Source: Plazaster borealis (Eukaryota; Echinodermata; Asteroidea; Forcipulatida; Labidiasteridae). From it: a DNA stretch of 64,000 nucleotides. The position numbers and the translations under genes were made by a program. The stretch lies in assembly GCA_021014325.1 (NCBI GenBank), contig CM037473.1:26464822-26528821 (forward strand), read 5' to 3'. Positions 27,801-42,800 of this stretch are shown here, piece by piece. Position 1 is the first letter of the stretch. Each line of letters starts with the position of its first letter. Under the pieces are notes generated by a model. The model was not told where the DNA came from. It did no database searches and worked only from the letters and a program-made list of their open reading frames with translations.

Positions 27801-30800
27801 CAAATGTCTCATTACTTTTACGACTGGTATGGAGACCTGAGTTTGAAGTATGAGACCCATTAATAAAGCACCTTGTTAGGGTTTACAAGGTTATGCAGCG
27901 CAATCTGCAGCCAACCATGCCAGAAACACAAGGGAAAACCTGTTTGTTTTTCACAAAAAGTGTCCTTGGCTTTTACACGGACCTACTGTTTTATGTCCAA
28001 TCTGAAGCACAAAGTAATTATGGTAAAGTGACTTGTGCAAGTGCCACGACCGGGACCAGAAATTGAGTCCAGTGTACTAAACGGCTCAGCCCTGACGATC
28101 AACAAAACAAACTGTTTCTCTAGGTGTATAGAGGCAAATATTACGCATATCAACCCTCCTATTTGTCATAACATTTGCTGGTAAGTTGATCAACCATTTG
28201 AAACGTTCGACTTCACAGGCTGTGTACAGTAGAACAACTGTGCACAGAACTATCTGTGTACTGCGTTAACCACATGATGTAATATCGCGTGCTGGCAGAG
28301 TTGATTTATCATTACAAACCATGTAAATGATACTAAATGATCAGACAATATGGGGATTAACACAATGTGTACGACAAGAAACAAATAAAACAATCTTTAA
28401 AAAGTCATGAAGTTCTGAAATATTGAACACACTCGGAACGCTCAACACACCTCTGTCAAATAATGGAGAATTTTTTTTTTTCTTTTCCAAAATCAAATTT
28501 ACTTACCAACTGGGCCACTTGAGTTCCCTGAAAGGGGTTTAGCTTCTTCTGATGGAGGTCCAATACTCTTGTCTTCAAATGCACCCTGCGAGATAAGAAA
28601 CATGGGTTAGAAGGTTCTTCAAATTATCTTGATTTCAATCAAACCGGCTTTAACCCCTTGGTCTAGAGATCTCCTGAACTTCTGTGACTATTTAAAGAAT
28701 CTTTAAATCAAAAAGAAGCTATGCATTTGCTCTGTCTATCCCTTTAGTCTAGAGGATAAAGCCTCCTTTGTGCAATTTTTCAAAAAAAAGTAAAAAACTC
28801 AACAAATCATCCTTTAAAAACCAACAACAAAGAGCTTGACATCATACATCTCATCCCGATGGTAAGGACAGGATAACTCTTATGAAGGTTCAAGACAGCA
28901 ACAGGATTTAAAACGTATATTTTGGGTTTGGGGTAACACCATCTGTATATCTACTTTGCTGTGTAGATTTTGTTATTTGAGAACTAGTCTTGCTATTTAT
29001 TCTACTGCCGTAGAGTAGATTTCGGAATTCGGGAGACTATTCTACTGCCGCGGAGTAGAGTTTTGGAGAGACTACCAAGTCCTGAGAAGAATTTGTCCTG
29101 CTTATTAAGTACGACCTGGGCAGAAGGTAGGAAATCGGCCGGGACAACTACTTTCGCTTTTATAACAACAATTATAAAAGGAAGTCAATGGTAAAAAACA
29201 TGTAACACTCAAAATAAATTTGAAGGAAGACTCAAAGCTAACAAAGCTCAAAGCTTGCTAAAGAAAAAAGAAGATAAGAGACGACAGCACACGAGGGCCA
29301 TAGCCACAAGCTTGAAGTGTACTTACCCCATCATCGTCATCATCAGATGATTGGAACAGCTGGTCCAAGTCTTCATAGGAAGTAACTTTAAGGTCGTTGA
29401 CTTGCATCAGGCTGCTAGAGTCTAGTCGCCCTGTGGAAAGGTTGGACAACAGACCTGTTATGTAGACAACCCATCCCTTGATGAAATCTTGGAGGTTCAT
29501 CACAACCCTCAATTTATCTAATTTTTGAATATTTGCAGATCCCATTAATACTTTTTTATTAGGAACCCTGTCAAATAATGAGCCAAACCTTAAAAACTTA
29601 CCTCCTTTGTCATCTACAGAGTTATTCTGTGACTGCTCCTGGTTGAGTTGCTCTTGTTTAATCTTCTCCTCTTCAGCACGTCTTGCTGCCTCCTCCTCCT
29701 TGAGTGGAACAAAACCATAATATGAAGAGTTAGGGAATGATTAGAAAGCCAGTGAGGTGCATGGTCCACAGGGGAAAACCTGGACAATAATGATGACCAT
29801 TCCCAGACAGATATTGGATGATGAAGGAAACTGAGGGTCTGAAAAGAGTTGGTCCCTCGGTCTCTTATTACCTGTTTCTTGCGTTCCTTGCGTATGCTGT
29901 TGCGTCTTTGATGGAGCCCTTTCGGTTTGCCTTTGACATCTTTGCCTCGACTGCGATAGGAAATCACCCGGCTCTGCTGGGTGCAAACATAATTGGGTTT
30001 GGCAACATGAGGAATCATTTAAAGACAAAGATGCCAATGGCGTTCATTCCAGTCAATGAAAAAATTACATGAGGAAAAGAGGCAAACGCAGCAACAATGT
30101 ACACAGTTAATCCATTATGATTTAGAATATAAATAGAAGTAAATATTCCCAAGCAGTAGTTTTGCGTGCAACAACAGAGGGCTAGCCAGGCTAAATAGTA
30201 AAGCTAGACTTGTGCACCAGTCCACTTAGCTGCTAATTTTGGCTGTACATAAGGAGCAGCTATAAAGACTAGCAAGATTTTTAGAGCATTAGCTTCTGTC
30301 TCTAGTGGATTTCTACCAACCTGTAAGACTTTAAAATGGAGAAGTTGTGTTATTTTTTTTAATTTAAAGAACTGTAGATGTTTTTTGAAGGGCCCCATGA
30401 TCCCAAGACAAGGCTCTTTGAAAAAGGCCTGATATTTCTTGGAAACAGCTCTCTGTTGTTGTATATCCCTTCTAAATGGCTGTTTCTTCCCACAGACATT
30501 TGTTGTTAGGTAATGGTTGGAAAATGCTGATTGTTTCTTGGTATGGATAAATATGATGATGGTAAAGGTGAGTCTGTACACACAAACACTTGGGGTTGTA
30601 TGGTTTCTAAATATTGATTCTACATTGCATCATGTTAACAAATTTTCAAGAGGTCTGAAATTCTACACACGAAAAGTCCACATTATTAGTCCTTTCTACA
30701 CTTTTAGTCTCATCTATATACCATGTACATGCAGAATGATTTAAGTTTGCACTAACTGTTGGAGATGTATCATGCTCCATGAATTCATAGGGGTCCACTG

Positions 30801-33800
30801 GTTCAGGAGATGCTGCCCTCGGTGGTGGCTTATAGTCAAGCTGGTCCACAGAGAAGTTGCCCGTCAGTAGATCATGGTTGCTCAATGCTGGTCTCTCAGG
30901 CTTCAGCTTCTTCATAGGTTGGGAGAAGACCCTGAATATGTTGGAGGCAAAGAGGAAAATAAATGGCAATCTTTTCTAGTCTCCTTGATTTAAAAGAACT
31001 ACAATAGAGAGGGGTGTGGGGATAACTACCTAAATTTGATACGATTTCTTGCAAATAACATAAGGGTTTGCATGGTGATAAGAATGAGGTGAGTAGTAGC
31101 ACCATGTGAAAAAACTTTTGTGAGTATCTAAGGTTCTGAAAAAGGAACCGGTGATTTACTTGAGAAATCAAACCGTACGCTCCGTTTGTCATCTAAAGGC
31201 AAGCTGTTTTAAAAGTTAAGTTAAGTACACCATTTCTTAGAACCACACATACTCACAAAAAAGACTTTACACATGGTGTAACCTCATCTCATTCTTATAA
31301 TCTTCTTAGTTAAAAGGATGCAGAAACTTTGAAATTGCACTTAGAGGTGGTGTCCCTCACTTGAAATATTATGTCACACTACTGTAACTCTAGCTTCAAG
31401 TATTACCACCACATTCATATGCAAGACAGGGGTTTTTGAATCAAGATATACCCTTGCTAGACAAAGAGCTTGTAACTGTGTGAGGTATCAGTGAAAGAAC
31501 ATTGCTACATTATTGGTCCATTCCACACCATTTAAATTTATAAGCTGTAACAATTTCTATTGTTTGAAGCATTTCAAAATAGAAAACTGTCATCATTAAT
31601 TGTGTATTCCAGAACCACAACAAAGAATGCTGTAGTAAGACTCACTCATCATTATTGTCCATGTCATAGAGTGTTTCCAATCCAATACCATCAGTATCAT
31701 CCAATTCATAACACTGTGCTGGTAGGAGTGGTCTCTTATAATCAAAGTGGGCATCCCGTGGAAGTTTGAAGCACTGCCATAACGGATCCTCCTCAGACTC
31801 CTCTTTAGGATCAGCCAAATGATGGGCATCAATCATGCCTTTCTGTATAGCATCCACAATGTGCATACCCATCATGGGCAGCATCCCTACACCCTCCGGA
31901 TGATCCGGATTTGGGGGGATTGTGTCCGTCCGTGAGAAGACAACCGGCGCGTTTGTGGTCGTTGGCGTACCCGAATCACTCCCACTTCGGGCAGGCGGGT
32001 ACGGGCTCAATGCCGGCATAGTTCTCTCATTAGCGTTTGTTGCACTCGCCGGTGGAGGGATGAGTGGCGATGGTGCAACGGAGGGAGGCGACTCCGTCAG
32101 TACAGAATCGTTGGGGCCGACAGGACGAAACGCCGGGCTTGGCTGGGTGAATTTGCCTGTGTTGAGTTTACTGTCCTGCTGCGGTTGCTGCTGTTGCTGG
32201 GCAGCGGTTGCGGGTAAGTTTGATGCAGCACTCTGGAGGGAAAGTCTCTGATTGACAGCTTCCTGCTCCAGGGCGAGAAGGTCCTCGCATATCATCGTGC
32301 GGTGGTGGAACGGCGTGACAGGGCGCTGGGTCCGCTGCTGACGCTCCTGCTTGGAGTCCGACTTGGAGTGTTTGCTGCTTATATGGCCTGTTGGATGAGA
32401 CTTGCTGAAAGGTAAGCCTCCTTTTTGCTTCAGGGCTTTTTGCCTGGAATAAAACAACATATTTTTAATAATAATAATAATAATTTGAAATCATATCTGA
32501 AAATAATGTACAGACATACACAATTTGTTTTCATTTCATCCACTCTTAAATGTCAAAATTAATGCAGTATGAACTTCCTTATTAATCCCAACCACAATTT
32601 ACACATTTTTTCCTGTCTATAACCTCGTTGCAGTTTGATTAATTGAAAATAATAAATAAATAATGACATTAATGACGTACACACTACAGTACATCCCTTT
32701 CTGTCAACAACCTGACAACCTAGAGAACATGTACAAACATTCCCCCCTATCTCTGAATCATACCAGGTAACAATTTCCTGTTGGGTCATATGTATCTCAG
32801 AAATTAGCCGAGGTCAACAAAAGTTTAAACAGGAAACTTTCATAATAAAAAACTTCCCCATTCTATCACACATTCTGTGATACACACTACCGTCCCCTGC
32901 AGTCAAGCCATTTTCAATGTGCTAGAACACAGTAAATAAATGATTTGATTTTCAAAATCTTCTCACACTGTTGGCTTTTACTTCTAACCCTGGTGTACCT
33001 GAGAAAGACAAGAAACCCATTTTGTCTTAAAATCCACCCTCCCTCCCACCACCACCACTTAAGAAAAACATTTCCATCAGTCCACTTTATGTTTTTAAAT
33101 CATCAAAGCATCCTGTTTAGCAGATTTCTCTTGAAATATTAATTTGGCATTTAAGGAGTTCAATGGAAGTTCAGGCAAAAAGAAACTTCCACCGTTATGA
33201 AACACCCAATGTAGCCTTTTATACATGTGGGTACTACGGTACCCAGTACCCAATAACTAATACATTGTAGCCCCTCAGTCAGGTTACAATCTAAGTCATA
33301 TTCCCTGCATGAATAGTACTAATTCTCATAACATTAAAAGGGACCAGATTACTTTGCTGCCTACCAGTCTGAATAACAGCCTCCAAGACAGACTTATTAC
33401 AACTGTAATCAGTTGTCTAATGTGGGTTCTTTCGATAGCAAATGCTTTTAAAAAAAATATCTGGTCAAATACTTCATTGAAAACCAATAGGTTGATCCCC
33501 ACTTTCAAGGCAGGCAAATGATGGAAATAAAAGTGGTCAGTTTTGTAATTGTTCTACAGAATGTATATGAACGTATCCTGTCAGCACCGCAAAGTATTTT
33601 GGTTTGATGTGGTTTTCCAATAAGTCTTTCAAGGAGGCAGGATATACAAATTTTAAGGCTCCTTTTAGTTCCGCACAGATCGTTGAAACGGTCTTTCTCT
33701 TTAGTTTTGTTCAGGAAGTTATGGCTAAAAATCAAAAAAATTAACACAGCATGACGACAAAGCTCACAATGTGGTGAAACTTTAAAAAGAAACCAATTAT

Positions 33801-36800
33801 GTACATTTTTTCACGTCCCTCTGATACATAATAAACATAATGTTGCCGACAGTAGCTCTGCCAGCTTGACAATATTAAAGCAACAAATTTTGTAGGCTTC
33901 AAAAGTGTATCTCTGGCTAAATCCGTGCCATGGTTTTCTGACTTACAAGGGCATTTAAAAACATGGATGACAATCATGAATTAAAATGTGTACTATTTGT
34001 AACAGGTATCTTTGTTGGGCAGACAAAATATACCATATTACTCATGATATCACTTGCTTACGAAAGAGCTACAGATCCGAGACTTCCTGCAAGCACAATT
34101 TGTAAACGACTCAAATGGAAAAAAACAACCAATATCACATTTTAAGGAGATTGCACCATCATTTTTATCAACTTTTGATACGAAGGAATTAATCTCAAAT
34201 CTTGTACAGCTATTATATTCTTAATTTTATGTTGCAGTTATACTACATTGTAAAATTTCTCTTTTGAACAGCCTGCCTGCCAGAAAATGCCCTGGAATGC
34301 AGGTCACTCTTTTTGTAAACAATGTGACAGTATCTATAGTTTGTTTAATAGAACACTGCACCATGTGATCTAATCATTGTTTAAAATGCTTTGCCCTAAT
34401 GCATCAATCACTTTCAACTGCACTAAACAAATATTTGTTAGCTGAGAAGTGGCATGCCTAGCAATTAACACATGATTCTTTGACTCCAATTCTAATACCT
34501 TTTTTGCTTTTCTGTTATTGCAGTACATTGTACAAACATGTATGTAGTACACATGCACTGCTGGATTAGGAAATGACCAACATATCCTGAATAGATGTTA
34601 CGTTTCTATTTCAACCAATTCTAAATATTTCCGTTGCTGTAAAGACCTTGATGTGGCAATAAGGAAGTTCTGTTTCAAGATTACCAATCGATGTGTAAAT
34701 ACTATAGTAATGTTCATTAGTTTATCTTGTAGATTGGGTTTTAATTACAAGACAATGAAAAACAATACACATTCCAGTTAACTCATGAATATGCAGTCCC
34801 CTTCTTTAGTAGCAAAGAAACTACATGTGACCAAGTGACCTCATGAGTACAAATCACACTTAATTCCAGCTGGAAAATTCAAATTTTCATACTGCTGTGA
34901 ATCTAATTACAACATACCAATGAAATATCAGAAGATACACGCACCTCATGAATATGCATTGCTTTAAGTTCAATAGAGAAAACATACCTTTTAAAAAAAT
35001 GCTACTAATGTAAATTCCACAACAAAAATGAAACATACCAACTATTTTATGTACTATGTATGCACACATAAATTACATGTAACACCTCAAAAGTGATACA
35101 GTCTGTTGTGATGTCATCTTTTAACTGATGAAATACAATGAAATACTGGTGAAATACATATTTAACTGTGTCTCATGAATATGCATTTCTCACCTTGAGC
35201 AACCACAGTTGGATCTTGTGCAAGGATCATTGAACTCCCATGTGATCATGGTATTGGTGGCGGTACTTCTTGTCTCCGTTGCGGTTCCGTCCTCATTGGG
35301 CATGGCAGCTTGCTCCACAGGTTGAGGAGTGCTGGTTCAAAGATGGTATTAAGAATAAGAATAGTGAGAATGATGGCCAAATTCAAGTTAAGAAAACTAT
35401 AATATAAGGTTCTTAGACTTTGTTGTCTTTTGGGGAGATTACATAGCATCCTTTAATTAATTAAGATGCATTTGACATATGACTATAGTTAACAAACTGT
35501 TATGACAGACAATGGTTTAGCAATATAATTATAATTTTTTAACGATCATTTGATCTTTCATTACTGAATGTTGTCATGTGCTAAACACATATTCACTAAG
35601 CTTATTGATGTACATGTGTTTTGGGTCTATAACTCAGCAGTTCTTGTTAACATTTTAACATTTGTCATGGCTTTATTTTGTGTGCTTCTTTTTTGAGGTG
35701 ACACGGTAGCTAGGTAGGTTTGATAACTCATTCAAAAGATTACAAACCTGCCACAAATTTTTGTGCATTTTCCACCCAAAACAAAAACAGTATAAGGCTG
35801 TATCCGAATTGGCGACTACAGCTACGGCTACGACTGTTGCTAAGGGTGTTGCTAAGGACGTCCTATTCTTCAACGCATAATGACGCGGAAATCTAGCCGT
35901 AGCTGTAGGTTGCCAGTATGAATTATGCCATGTACATTACTTATGAGGACATATTTTCTACAAGCTTTATGAAAGTGACCAGTGGTTATTACAATGCTCT
36001 TTAGAAGCTACTTACACAATTGCTGGGTTATCAGCAGCCACTGTCAGTTCCCGCCACATTCTACCAGCGACACGTCCAGCCAATGCTGGTGATGTCATCT
36101 CGGACTCCAGGGAGCCCATGGACGGGTCAGGGGTGCTCGGGTACATCCCCGATGACACCATGGTGATCTTGGCTTCGCCCGGAATGGGCTGGTCGGGCGG
36201 GGAAGTGGGCGGAGTCAGTGAGATTGACGACATGGCTATGTGTGGAAAGACAGATTCAGTGATTCATTCTCACTTGATAGGTGCGCACTAGCAACAATTT
36301 ACAATGTTATTTAAAATTCACCATCGCAGATTAAATCAAACATTCTTTACATTTTGCAGACATATTATTTTTCCTTCCGTTATCGTGAACACTTATCAGG
36401 GGTGTGAGTGGAGCATTAAAAAAGCGCAGAACAAACCCAATTTCTATCCTTCATAAACTGTTCGATCTACAGCCATTTTCATGGTTTCATGATTTGGGGG
36501 TCGGTTTTATCACTATCTGTATCAGATTCAGAACCTCTTGTGTTGCAATGACATCTTGGAGATTAAAAGATTGTTGTTTGTAAATAGTGATGAAAACTAA
36601 TGAAGCATATGCACATGTATCGGGAAAATGAACTCTGCCTGACATCACAACGTTAACACAAGGCCCTCTATCGGCAAAATCTGATTCTTGTATAGCCCTG
36701 ATTTTAAGACCCGATGCTGTATCTGTGAGCTTTAACCACACATCACTTTACAGCTACTTTTACCCGGCTGGCAAACAGCTTCAACGTGTCCCAAGTTTAA

Positions 36801-39800
36801 GTCCAGCTGACATTCCTAATGCATATTGATATTTATTTACAGCCAATCACAGGCGCTTGTTGGTTAGACAAGGACTTTGGAACTGTGTCAAACACACCAA
36901 CGGACTTCATGCATGCTGTGTGTACTGCACACTGAAACAGTTCAATTTTGGCGCATGTACGTACTGAATGCACTGTACTTGTACAATTGTTGCGGGTAAA
37001 GCTAGTTGCGTTTCAATCATGGTGCATGATGCCACTGCAGACACAGCACATCAAGAATAGTTGTTTAATAACTACACGCAACATGAAATATTAAAAAACG
37101 AAAATACATTTTGTTTCCCCTTTCTTATAAAACAAAAAGCGGAAATAAAAATCAGGAAAAAAAAAAAAGGGTAGGCCAATCTGCTTCAAATCAGATATTT
37201 TACACCCGTAATTATTCTTGTATACAAATGATACACTGGTTCCAGGTTATCCCATTATCCACTCCTCACAAATAAATTACATTATTCAAATGTGACAATT
37301 GTTTAACTTGTGAGGTTTTTAATTTCCACAACACTTCCTTGTGTGACTGACTTATCTCACAAAGAAATTTACCGTAATTTTGATCACATGATTCTAAAAC
37401 AGCTCAGTAATAATCATACTCAGGGGAAAAATAACAGAATTGGTTTTAATGTATGCAAGTAACCTGGGTTATATTTGACAGTTGGCTGATTATCCCCATG
37501 TCAGAGATTCCAGACAAGCGTGAGTAAATTGCATGACATAGGGGGAATGATGAACTACTCCAAATGAAGCAGTCATGTTATGAGCGGTCTGTTCGTGGGT
37601 TCACTCAACCAATCTTAACAACAGTAATTTATTGATTTACTTCACGAGCCTTGATGCTGATTTCCATCACTCCCACTACGGCAGCTTCACCATTTACATT
37701 TTTGACCAAACTGACAAAATATATTCATGTCATATCTATGAGGGGGAAAAAAGGGAAATAAAACACCTCCAGCAAAGCTCAGAGAGGTAAGAATATATGT
37801 AAGTTTTGAGGTTTGTAAATTTGCATATTCTCCTGGTAATCTGCTTTCACATGATATCAGACTTTGTTTAAAAGCATAAGGTCATGCCTTGAAATGGTGT
37901 CATGATGTTTTCCTCACCTGTCAACCATTTCCTACACGTGAGCCCCAAATTGTTAGCAATGGCTTGATTTCCAAACTCATATTTGATAATATTTTTAACT
38001 TCTTAAAGGAATCGAAACTTAAAGATTTTTACATCAGATATTTCTTATTCAACAAAATATGAGAGTGATTTTCACCAACCTGCAGCTGTGATGCCATGTA
38101 TTCTTGCCCCAGCATTCTGAACTGGGGGAGGGGGAAGGTAAGTCATCCCAGGCATAGGTGCCATGGGGACATGGGTAAGCTCCTCACTCTGAGGTACCAG
38201 GACATAGGCAGTTGGATACAGCATCCGCACGCCACCTATGGATAAAATGGACAAGAAAGAAATCTCATTATACCAGGAGTTTCCTTTTATAGAGAAACAT
38301 GGTACCTTGAAAACAGCAAAACAAGACAACCAATAACACCTGTACAAAAACAAAAACAAAAACAAGTAAAACATTTGTGGTTTTATTTGTAAGGACAATC
38401 TCCTCTTTATTTAAGATTCACCACAATGCTAAGTCTCATACTGTAACATGTATGTGACTGTATGCATCTCGATGCTCTTTCCTTAACAATTCAGTGAATC
38501 GCATCACACTTTGACCAATCTGCTTGTGGGTAAAAATATTGAGAGCAAAGCTAGCTTCATGAACTTGCAACTAGTCAGGCAACCCCAGAGGTGCTCTTGA
38601 ACCAACTGCCAACTTTGGTTTTAATATTTAGAGACATTGTAAGAATCTAAAGTAGTTCTCAGGAAAAGTGTGAAACGAGTACATTTATAACGGGTTTACA
38701 TCTCCCCTACATCTCCCCTACCCCACCCCCCACAAAAAAAGGTGCTTTGAACAGAATCTCGATTTCCCCCTTTTTTGCATGTGTGGTTACTTTTGCATGA
38801 AGCCATATTTAATCTGGATTCTTGACTATTATTAAAAATAAACAAACATCAGAACAGTCACCACACTATGTGAGCCTCATTCTGACTCCCATTGACTTGT
38901 ACATGACAAGAACCAAGATGTCCACCCATCCCCAGATATGAAGATTAATAGCACTCCCTAAAGTGGCTAGCTTTCCCTCAAGGGAGGAACTCAGTCACCA
39001 GATTCCCTATCCGCTAATTTCCTGTTCTCCAGTACTGGCAACATAAGGAATGCTATCCTGCATTGCACAACCATGCCAGCTCTGCAATTAATAACTTTTG
39101 TAGGTTTCTTACGTCTTGTAAATGATGGATCAAGTTTAGGGTCAGAGGCGATCGTAACCTTCACGCTGAATTTAGAGTTACACACAGTACGAGCCAAGAA
39201 ATAGTGAAACTTTGAAGCTACTATTTATAGTGACCCTTTTCTGGAATCACTGACTCCTTGTACTCATTTGGTTTTCCCCCAGGAACCAAGTACATGCAAA
39301 AGTTGTGATACTGTCTGAACATTAATGCAAACATGCAGCTTACAATCCTGACTTCGCATGGCTGGATAAGTGAATTAATTTTAGTAGCATCATGTTGACT
39401 AAGTCATACATACATGTACATGTACATACATGTACATTACATGTATGTGGTTCATACATTACATGTATGTTAATCTTTTTTGAAGCTGCTGAATTATCTT
39501 GACTATGTACCCAAGACTGAATAATGAGAAGTCATTAAGTATTTTGTTTAAAAATTAAATTGAGCATGGCACTGTTATCAGTTTACATAGTGAGTAGCTA
39601 ATCAGTTTTGGAATGGCACACATCTAGTGGTGCTTCCCCTGCCTCTCACTACAACTCCATAGACCCCGATTCCAATCTTGCCCCTCTGGAACTCATCATG
39701 TACAGTGTAGATAAGGTTTCCAGTTCCAACACTAGCAAGTTTGTTTTGAACATTTGGGGTTTCATTCTCACATCAAAAACTGGATATTTATTCATGTTAC

Positions 39801-42800
39801 ATTTTTTACAAAATTCTGGCTGTGTTGAGGTCTTTTGCAAATAAAAGTATGACCTCATTGGAGGTTTTATTTTGAATGGGATTGAATATCAGACCAGCAT
39901 TACAATCTGTCAACCTGCAATGTACTACAAATACATGTTGGTTTACAGTACATGTATGTGTCTAGTATGTAAGTCTCTTGTATACATTATTTATGAATTA
40001 CATGATTTATTATTGAAAATCAATTTATTATTGGAAGAGTAAACTGTTTTCAACCCTAAGTTTTCAATGAACACATAACCTGTGAAAATTTCATACAACT
40101 CAGTGCTTCCATTTTAGTGAAAACACTGACGAACTAGTTATTTTGTGTGTGGGATTTTGTGCATGTTTTGCTATGGGCTTAATTTGCTTGTGGCAATTCG
40201 CCGTATTTTTGACCGCGTGAGGGCGCATATGGACCAATTTTTACATGATGAAAAACAAGTAAACAAACTGGGGGTTTTCATTTTTTTATTGTTTATGTTT
40301 ATGTAATTCGTCATTGATGCAAGAAAACTACATACAGGCAATTAAAATATGATGAAACTGTAATTGTGATGCAAGACATTCCCTGAAGAAATCGCCCTCA
40401 TGCGTTCAAAAATATGATCAATTGAAACAAGCAATGGTGATTTTTTATTTTAATTGTATATTATATATATGTTTTGGGGTTTTTTGAGGGGGGGGGGGGT
40501 CTCCAGTTGCTATTTTCTCGACTATATAACAGTGTTTCAGATGAAAATATGCATCTCTGAAAATTTTGTATAGGTGTGACCTTTATCATGTGGGCTTTCA
40601 GATTGATTGAATCTTGTTTAATATTTTTTAGTTGATGACCAATCTTGTACTTTGTCTTGATGATTTCCAGCATAAAATGACACATTATCAAAGCATCATT
40701 ATAATGTAGCATGCCTATGCCCTGATACACACAGACATCTCATGGCTTCGCAATTAATTACACTGAACACAAAATGTCAGTGTCTGGATACCATGTCTTC
40801 AGTAGACAGTTCCTTGAATTATGAGCAGTAATCTAGTTTGAGATGAGACTCTTTTGTCTACTGTCATCCAAATTAGTAGGTCAATCCTTCCTTCATATTT
40901 TGTTTACTTATCGGCACAGATTGTTCATGATATTTTCATGGCATTCCATGAATTAATACTGACAGGCTTGCTTCTTCTAACAAACAGCCTCACTTTGGAA
41001 TTAATTTCCCGGCATTCCATTTTCCCTGAACCTTCATTTGAATAATCTACTTAAACATAAAAAATGCATATTTGTGATTTTCCTTCTTCAAAATTTTCCA
41101 AATTTCTTAATTCTCAATATATATGTGACCTTTAGGGGCCATGTGACCTTTAGGGGCCATGTGACCTTTAGGGGCCCTGTGACATTTTCGTTTAAAACAA
41201 ACCAAGACTAAATAAATAGGAAAGGGCAAAAAATCACATCAATTGGCATTACAAACCACAGCGGATTAGGTGAAATGATGATTGGAAAAAACAGCGTCAG
41301 TGAGTCTGGACTATGCTTGCCATGGCCAAGGATTAGGGTCAAATCTTGGACAGGATATAACATGTAGATTACTGAGATAGGACTTAGCCCCAAAGCCTAC
41401 AATGGTTGACTTCAGTCTACATGTACTTTACCTAACAGACACCATATGCATCTTATAGGATTCATCAGCTTTCATAAATATGTTTGTTTAGTTAAAGGAA
41501 TGAAGCTATTTATCATTCTAATAGGGCCTACATGTAACAATTGCTTTATTTTTTAGTATAAACTGTGCCAGTCTCAATTTTTGTTAAACCTATCCTGAGT
41601 ACATGCAAGACTTCCACACAAAACTGCGCTGTTAACAACTTGTAGTTACATGTACATTACATTGGTGTGATAAGCCCTCTCTTAAAAGAGCAGTGCCATT
41701 AGGTGTGTGTTATGCAAAGTAATTTTGTTCTAGTGGAGCACATGGAATGGCTTGTGCATTTTTATTGGTTTTGACAGACTTGAGGGGACAGTTTGTTGCC
41801 ATGGTTTCCCTGGATAATGAAGACACATCTTCCGGTTTATATTTGCGGAATTTCTAATATCCACCTTAGGTAGAAAATAAAATTGTACTCAAAGGGTAGA
41901 GCAAGGCTGTTTGATATAACCGATTCTCTCTGGTATTAACAAACACTGTAAATAACGGGTTTTGCAACTTTTGCATACAATATCTTCTTTAGTGTAATAT
42001 TTATGCAAATTCCTTTTCCTTTCATTTTTCTTTGAGCCAACTATGGATGATGGTACAGTATGATTATCAAATAAAACACCTCATCAAGTGGAATTTGTTT
42101 TCATAGCATTCCATACTTCAATACCAACTTTTATAATAGGCATTTTGAAGACAGTTTGCCTAAATCTTGCTATGGTAACACTAGTAACACTCAAACCTTT
42201 GTATAGCGATGATCACTGATCAAATTTCATGAAAAACTCTGCTAGACCGCAGATCTTGTAATTCAAGACTTTTACAAGACCAACAAATATTTTGGTACGA
42301 GACCATACCATTTCATTCTCTTTTATGTTTGAATTTTCGGGTGGACAAAGAAAAATTGACTAGAACGGCATTTGAACATGTGACCTCCTGATTTAATGTG
42401 TCGGCGCTTTACCAACTGAGCTGGCGGTCTCCCTATTATGTCAATATCTTTGTTTAGGGGTACCAGTCAGAATAACTATATTTGCTCAATTTTCAGGAAG
42501 ATTTTCATTGCTAAACTGGACTCACATCAGTAGTCAGTTGGTATTTTAGATCCATGAAGTATGTATACTGATAAAAATGTCAAGCAGTACATGTACTTTT
42601 CAGAACCACAACAACCCTGAAAAGATTCCTCTATTACAAACCTCACTACACAGTTTTATGACTATGATGAGCTGTTAAAGAAATTTCTAATGGGCGCTTT
42701 CAGGGATTTCTTGGGGATACAGCAAAACTTCTCCTATTTTGTCGCAAACACAACCTGCCCCTTTCAGAATAGAAATGAAGACTGCAAGATATTCCTGGGG

